From: Onchocerca volvulus | Taxonomy: Eukaryota > Nematoda > Chromadorea > Rhabditida > Onchocercidae | Direction of reading: 5' to 3' | Assembly: GCA_000499405.2 (NCBI GenBank) | Contig: HG738139.1 | Span: 13,070,898-13,134,897 of the forward strand | DNA: 64,000 nucleotides | In this document: positions 61,001-64,000 of the stretch, piece by piece | Layout of the letters: each line of letters starts with the position of its first letter | Numbering within the stretch: the first letter of the stretch is position 1 | Program-made: the position numbers and the translations under genes | Notes under the pieces: model-generated | What the model was told of the DNA's origin: nothing | The model's database searches: none | The model's input: only the letters and a program-made list of their open reading frames with translations

Positions 61001-64000
61001 CTCAACGACATTCCAAACAACGATGAGAGTATGGCCTGATGGTACGCACCTTCATCATTTTTTTTTCTTTTTTTTAAGTATATAATTTCGAATTAATAGC
61101 ATTTTAAGTGTGTGACCTTTAATTTATTTAAAATATGTATGAAAAAGTTTTTAACGAGTTTTATTTCAAATCAATAATTACTCAATGGTATCACATTATG
61201 ATGGTATTTGACCGAAAATTAATTAAATTATTTTTTTCTTGTTGATTTTTCATTTTTTATTCATAATTCATCGATTTCTTCCTGCTAGATAAATACAGTT
61301 TATTTTTAGTTATTCGCGAAACAGAAGCTAATACTTTTGAAATATATTTCTTTTTTTTTTGTATTGATTCATTTTTTAGAAAAAAAAAAATGCAATAATT
61401 GTGAGAGATATTTTTATTTTGCTTGGAACAGATATTTCTTTAATCTTTTTTTCTAAAAAAATGAAATGCTGAAAGAAAGAAGCAAAAATATCAGAAAGTT
61501 TGTGAAAGTTCTTGCAAAAAGAATTGAGAAGCATGTTTTTCAAGTAAATTTATAAAATAGTTATATAGATGCAGAAAAAAATGTAACTCTTGTTCGTCGA
61601 AATAAATTTAAAATAGCTCGTTGAGGTAGCAAGATTGAAAAAAATGGCCATTTTATGAGTGCAAATGAACACAAGAAGAGATTTTAAAAATATTAAAACT
61701 TCCGAAAAATAGATTCGAATTTCTCTAATCAAATATTTGCATTGGTATTAAAAAAAAAAAAGAAAGGAAGAAAAACCAGTATTTTGATTGGTGTAAAATT
61801 TGTAGATTTTTTTTCTCATTCTTCATTCATTTTTTAGTTAATTTAATTATTTTGATCTTAAATTTTCGTGATTATTTTGATCTTCAGTTTTCGTTTAAAA
61901 TTCTATTTTGTAATCAATTATTTTCTTCCGGAAATAACAAGTTTGAAAGATTAGTACTTTTTTCAATCATTCTATTGTGTTTGATCTGAATCCATTGATT
62001 TTGGCATCTATCGATTATGAATTTGTAATGCTTAGAATAATCCTTCTGAATCCTATTCAATTTCCGATCTTCTGTTTCATTTTTTGGAATCTTCAAATCT
62101 GCTACATCTTTGATATAAAATTCATATTTTCCACATTATTACAATTATAGTTACTCGAATATGATAACTTAATTTAAAAAAGTTATACTTTTATAATGAA
62201 ATGACATGATACGGAATTCATTTAACATTTCTAGAATTACCGCTTCCGCGACAATGTGAGTTTTGGGACATGAAATACTAAATTTTATTTAAATATATTA
62301 TTTGAATAAATATTCAACTAAATTATTATTCGATACTTTTATTTGAGGCTTGAAAATCCATTTAAAACTGTAGTTTTGACAAAATTAGCAGATACAGAAA
62401 CTTTTTGGAATTTTTACGATTCTAAAATTAGCTTAAAACAAGGTAAGTTTTGGAAATTTCCCAATTTTGGCGACTTTTCTAGATGAATTTTAAAATTTTT
62501 TGCAAAAAATTGAAATGATGAAATTTCAGCAAGTCCGTATGCAATTTCTGGTTGGCCATGGTGGTGGCTACTACTTCTACTTCTTCTGTTGCTCCTTCTG
62601 ATTCTTCTTACATGTTGTCTACTTTGGTGTTTACAAGGGTAATTTTTTTCATTTCTAATGCAAAAAATATGAAAAAAAAATGTTTTATTTTTTCTTCCAA
62701 AATTTGTTACATTTTAAAAAATCAAAAAAACATAAATGAAAAATTTTGATTTTTCTTGTTTAACAGTGAAATTTCGTCAGTATTTTCAATTTAGATTTGC
62801 TTATTTTTGCAACTGATAAATTAAGCACAGTTTATAAATTTATTTTATTTTGGTCTTTCAAAAGATAGTCAAATTTAACAAAAAGTCATTCGACCGAATT
62901 TATTAGGATTCTTGAAGATTCAGTTTTAAACATAAAGTAATATTAATTGAATTCTTAATTTCTTTTCAAATTACGATTTTTATCTTTCAGTTGCTCATGT
63001 TACATTTGAATTAAAAAAGGTTAATTGTTTCTTTTAGACATATGAATCAAATTTTCCACTTAATTATTGCACCATTAAAAAAAAAAAAATGAATTATAAA
63101 CTGCTGTTAAATAGTATCTAGTAATTTCAAATTTTTGACCTAAAATTAACGCAACACTGATTTTAAACCATTTTCTATTTCGATTTAATGTTATTTCCAA
63201 GTTTGGCCTTGGATTACTTTTTCAAAAAACTTTTTTAAAATCGAATGATAGAAAAGATGAATTAAAAATAAAATATGTCAATTCTATATTAGGAGAAGGT
63301 CGATGGTTCGTAGTAATTACACTTCAATAGTTATAAATTTCCTGTCATATTCACATATGGGAAAATAAATTTTTCCGCCAAATGTATCTGTTCGAATTAT
63401 TTCAAGAAATAAAAAATAATAATTGCGACGATTGAAATATTTATTATATTTTTCTTTTTGAAATTAAAAATAAATATTTCAAATCCTTAAATTGAAACTA
63501 AAACTCTTTACCATATGATTTCTAAATTAGACAATGAAGAATTGATTTATTTTTTTTTTTGTTACTTTTCTTTATTGAAAAAAAAAAAATCATTACTAAA
63601 TTATACGATTTTGAGAAAAGAAAAATGGCTTTTATATATGAATAAAGAAATGGGAGAAAAAAAATAAAAGAAATATTCCAAATTCTTAAATTGAAATTTA
63701 AAAGATAAATGAATTCATTTCAATTGAAATTTAAAGTACAATGATTTGTTCTTACAAATTTAATTTTATTTTTCTATATGATTTATTGCTATGCATGATT
63801 TAAAGTACTACTAGTCGTTGAATCATCGTTGTATTGTGTTGTTTGCAATAATTTAACGTGACATGCTTTCTGTGACACTTTGACATGATATTCTTCTCTC
63901 TTTTCTTTTTTCAAACATTGAAATTTTAATTTTAATTTAAAATGAATTAAAATTAATTGAATTGTAGACGTTATCGAACACGCAAAGAACGGCGCCGTGT
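28019..64000 (+). CDS. let-805: LET-805/myotactin-like giant FN3-repeat transmembrane protein, 3' end beyond window
   Basis: Fifty exons were traced with matching phases, giving about 4,240 codons before the right edge. The order is a signal peptide (1-22), about 38 FN3 modules, a juxtamembrane stalk, a transmembrane helix (about residues 4203-4227), then a basic stop-transfer sequence (RYRTRKERRR). This matches C. elegans LET-805 (about 4,450 residues by memory), a single-pass epidermal protein that anchors body-wall muscle at fibrous organelles. The typical FN3 marks, a Trp in strand B and a Tyr such as LxPxTxYxxxV in strand F, recur throughout. Unusual parts are a coiled coil (residues about 773-942), a furin-like exon, two GC donors and a duplicated acceptor. 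Exon coordinates are given in the block entries. Another large FN3 receptor is possible, but the size, the membrane topology and the nematode context favour LET-805. Confidence 0.85.
28695..32467 (+). other. let-805: let-805 exons 2-10: FN3 modules 1-5
   Basis: Exons: 28695-28903, 29109-29238, 29610-29719, 30057-30234, 30416-30516, 30739-31061, 31388-31532, 31741-31899, 32281-32467. Every junction keeps the frame. They encode five FN3 modules, with strand-B Trp motifs LLTVEWEG, IAISWEPPEC, LRISWQPYDD, FTVQWKKPV and IQFTWEKPRC. Most modules are split by one intron, placed near the C-strand (for example after EYHIE and QHYE). Module 1 and module 4 end in a lone Cys (SIKCES, TNSCIG), as the later type-F modules do. 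Confidence 0.85.
31302..31355 (+). repeat. 18-bp tandem repeat, three copies, in intron 7
   Basis: CAGTAATTAATTTAATTT starts at 31302, 31320 and 31338 (the last copy is slightly changed). The second and third copies are preceded by TTT, so each looks like a splice acceptor (TTTCAG). The acceptor in use by phase is the later one at 31387. Confidence 0.85.
32468..33553 (+). other. let-805 intron 10 (1.1 kb)
   Basis: AT-rich intron. I see no open frame with a fitting phase, no repeat and no RNA gene in it. Confidence 0.6.
33554..33622 (+). other. let-805: let-805 exon 11: 23-residue linker with furin-like site
   Basis: A 69-bp exon bounded by CCAG and G/GTAATTT, phase 1 at both ends, so it can be skipped without a frame change. 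It encodes EFQEAPISALLRRFKRQQKS plus three residues. RFKR fits the R-x-K/R-R furin rule. It sits between FN3 modules 5 and 6, where other modules of the array have only a few linking residues. Flanking introns are 1.1 kb and 0.5 kb. Confidence 0.65.
34361..34910. repeat. GC-richer fold-back segment in intron 12, possible mobile-element remnant
   Basis: Nested inverted repeats are present: a CGTTAAAATC block near 34515 pairs with GATTTTAACG near 34634, and ATCGACGTTG near 34562 pairs with CAACGTTGAT near 34624. Composition is less AT-rich than the rest of the intron, and an AATAAA lies near the right side. There are no clear terminal repeats or target-site duplication, so the class is unknown. 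Confidence 0.35.
35763..35814 (+). repeat. GTT microsatellite in intron 14
   Basis: An interrupted run of GTT triplets (TGTTGTTGTTGTTGTTG..., then TGTTGTAGTTGTTGTG) lies about 30 bases before the acceptor of exon 15. Confidence 0.9.
36415..36924 (+). other. let-805: let-805 exon 16b: charged coiled-coil insertion of about 170 residues
   Basis: The exon 36216-36924 finishes FN3 module 7 and runs without an intron into a stretch made almost wholly of Glu, Arg, Lys and Gln with Leu, Met or Ile at heptad-like spacing (for example LEQQVDEDQEIAEI, MELERERTELEQQQQ, QVEEQKRLEEEM). There is no Pro after the first few residues and only two Cys (SECERK, RMCTEK). The next exon (37482) returns to FN3 sequence in phase 1. 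Many segments are reiterations of the hexamer CGTGAA, hinting at growth by short-repeat expansion. A long extracellular coiled coil between FN3 modules is unusual. Confidence 0.8.
37482..41134 (+). other. let-805: let-805 exons 17-22: FN3 modules 8-10 and a 38-residue spacer
   Basis: Exons: 37482-37597, 37868-38069, 38450-38731, 39501-39614, 40650-40785, 40977-41134. Module 8 (IFLYWTIGG...) ends FTVHCQ. Module 9 lies wholly in one phase 1-1 exon (IRLAWNWPDEEDRKC...). Exon 20 is a separate 114-bp phase 1-1 piece with two Cys (SICDPRVDFWCRSP), too short to be an FN3 module. Module 10 ends SERTVCS. The intron 39615-40649 (1.0 kb) shows nothing recognisable. Confidence 0.8.
41544..45313 (+). other. 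let-805: let-805 exons 23-30: FN3 modules 11-17 and the start of 18
   Basis: Exons: 41544-41983, 42085-42312, 42658-42874, 43178-43307, 43462-43589, 43903-44252, 44352-44621, 44750-45313. Strand-B motifs include IRISWSQPPQSTWQC, PVLTWTSKERM, IRVSWKELHESEWNC, LQLSWRQPQ, VAVVWQAPAC, ADLVWQEPHP and ILIGWNVRP. From module 12 on, the modules follow the F-A-B-C-D-E order described in the findings. A WSPWS motif opens exon 30. All phases agree. Confidence 0.85.
45607..47545 (+). other. let-805: let-805 exon 31: 1.9-kb exon with FN3 modules 18b-24
   Basis: An intron-free exon of 1,939 bp encodes the end of module 18 and six complete modules (19-24). Strand-B motifs are VRVSWAKPAKDTWQC, VHVQWLAPLV, ISFQWEPIEC, FMISWLPPYPPYG, LHIRWIPPPDPLG and LNVQWNGVLD. 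It opens after TTTTAG and closes at TGCAG/GTAATT, phase 1. It is the longest exon in the gene, far above the 70-450 bp usual here. Confidence 0.92.
47799..51721 (+). other. let-805: let-805 exons 32-39: FN3 modules 25-29
   Basis: Exons: 47799-47964, 48281-48402, 48890-49249 (or 48947-49249), 49937-50230, 50478-50608, 50902-51094, 51223-51311, 51496-51721. Module 25 has VRISWQPPSQSSWQC. Module 26 has ASITWQPPSQTNGQITGY. Module 27 has FMWNEPDC. Module 28 has the two-Cys block LQCSDASKRDRLCYRV and a WSDWS motif. Module 29 ends AMTKCG. The donor after exon 34 is GC (GCTG/GCAAGT). Introns 48403-48889 and 49250-49936 hold nothing else recognisable. Confidence 0.85.
48864..48977 (+). repeat. let-805: 57-bp tandem duplication that copies a splice acceptor
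   Basis: Copy 1 (48864-48920) and copy 2 (48921-48977) differ at about 7 of 57 positions. Each holds TGTAG followed by (A/G)TGCACCAAGTA, so exon 34 can start at 48890 or 48947. The difference is 19 codons, in frame. Confidence 0.9.
51842..56075 (+). other. let-805: let-805 exons 40-47: FN3 modules 30-38
   Basis: Exons: 51842-53034 (1.2 kb, modules 30-33), 53273-53449, 53561-53735, 53886-54022, 54180-54464, 54624-55076, 55383-55561, 55795-56075. Strand-B motifs include VKLTWMNPDKETWAC, AVVIWDLADQD, FFKWEPPIC, IQLTWLPPYP, LRVNWTAPPA, MHVAWSPPEI, LTVEWDS and ISLTWEPVNR. The last modules (35-38) are more diverged. Module 37 has three Cys (LLCPKDGCNRHCYLV). An RGD lies in module 34 (53606-53614). 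Exon 47 ends in phase 1 after VARQR. Confidence 0.85.
58931..59004 (+). other. let-805: Candidate alternative terminal exon (secreted isoform)
   Basis: After TTCAATTTTAG an open frame in the phase left by exon 47 encodes GPYKWTKFVEMMKNLQKQDK and a few more residues before TAA. It is more GC-rich than the intron around it. If used, the protein would end after the last FN3 module and lack the membrane anchor. A 24-codon open frame can arise by chance. Confidence 0.3.
60780..61041 (+). other. let-805: Candidate internal promoter and alternative first exon
   Basis: A GC-richer block (about 60780-61020) is followed by an ATG at 61023 with six codons (MRVWPD) and a GTACGC donor in phase 1. That phase matches the micro-exon or transmembrane exon downstream. 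Use would give a short protein of transmembrane helix plus cytoplasmic tail, with no FN3 array. Confidence 0.25.
62235..62255 (+). other. let-805: Candidate 21-bp micro-exon of the juxtamembrane stalk
   Basis: TTTCTAG, then 21 GC-rich bases, then GTGAGT. Phase 1 at both ends, encoding ELPLPRQ plus one base. It is compatible with exon 47 before it and exon 49 after it, but the model also works without it. Confidence 0.4.
62530..62638 (+). other. let-805: let-805 exon 49: transmembrane segment
   Basis: Opens after AAATTTCAG in phase 1 and closes CAAGG/GTAATT in phase 2. It encodes SPYAISGWPWWW, then ten Leu with Ile, Leu and Thr, then CCLWCLQ. This is a single hydrophobic helix with a Trp belt on the outside and Cys at the inner face, likely palmitoylated by analogy with other such proteins (inference). 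Confidence 0.9.
62639..63967 (+). other. let-805 intron 49 (1.3 kb)
   Basis: AT-rich intron with poly-A and poly-T runs; I see no exon, repeat or RNA gene in it. Confidence 0.6.
63968..64000 (+). other. let-805: let-805 exon 50, start of cytoplasmic tail (cut by window edge)
   Basis: After ATTGTAG the frame continues (phase 2) as RYRTRKERRR, a basic stop-transfer cluster directly after the transmembrane helix. The rest of the tail lies beyond the window. Confidence 0.85.

Larger units (their letters stand above)
56076..62234 (+). other. 6.2-kb intron before the transmembrane exon, with candidate alternative exons
   Basis: Mostly AT-rich intron with long poly-T runs (57881-57900). Pieces that could be spliced in phase 1 are described separately: a possible cassette at 57292-57354, a possible terminal exon at 58931-59004 and a possible alternative first exon at 61023-61041. 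A 14-codon terminal frame after the acceptor at 56804 (VLLVEAEIF...) is also open but too short to trust. Confidence 0.5.

Overview
The window reads as AT-rich nematode chromosomal DNA, most likely from a spirurid or filarial worm. Short exons end in GT(A/T)(A/T)G-like donors and begin after TTTTCAG or TTTTAG acceptors. Introns are a few hundred bases long and full of poly-T and poly-A runs, and all three recognisable genes are clear relatives of nematode or animal genes. No bacterial operons, CRISPR arrays, tRNAs or rRNAs were seen. The species cannot be named from the sequence alone.

Layout. (1) Positions 126-1156, plus strand: the last three exons of the cytosolic iron-sulfur assembly protein NAR1/CIAO3 (IOP1; C. 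elegans oxy-4), cut off at its 5' side by the window edge. (2) Positions 1669-5002, minus strand: a complete nine-exon gene for the ribosome-biogenesis and histone-binding WD-repeat protein GRWD1 (432 aa). It converges on the CIAO3 gene, and a strong hairpin lies between them. (3) Positions 5003-28017: 23 kb with no convincing gene, only fold-back and tandem repeats, poly-T tracts, a GC-richer island and a few weak open frames. (4) Positions 28019-64000, plus strand: a giant gene that matches LET-805/myotactin in architecture. It has a signal peptide, about 38 fibronectin type III (FN3) modules, one transmembrane segment and a basic cytoplasmic start. I traced 50 exons whose splice phases all agree (about 4,240 codons); the cytoplasmic tail runs off the right edge.

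Biology. LET-805 in C. elegans sits in the epidermal membrane and ties body-wall muscle, through the matrix, to trans-epidermal fibrous organelles. The parasite gene has several features worth a second look. Its FN3 modules fall into six recurring types repeated in the fixed order F-A-B-C-D-E, with type-specific cysteines. A roughly 170-residue charged coiled coil sits between two extracellular FN3 modules. A 23-residue phase-1 exon encodes a furin-like site. A 57-bp tandem duplication has copied a 3' splice site, giving two in-frame acceptors. Two introns appear to start with GC instead of GT. The 6.2-kb intron before the transmembrane exon holds candidate alternative exons that could give secreted or tail-only isoforms. 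These are inferences from splice phases and reading frames; RNA evidence would decide them.
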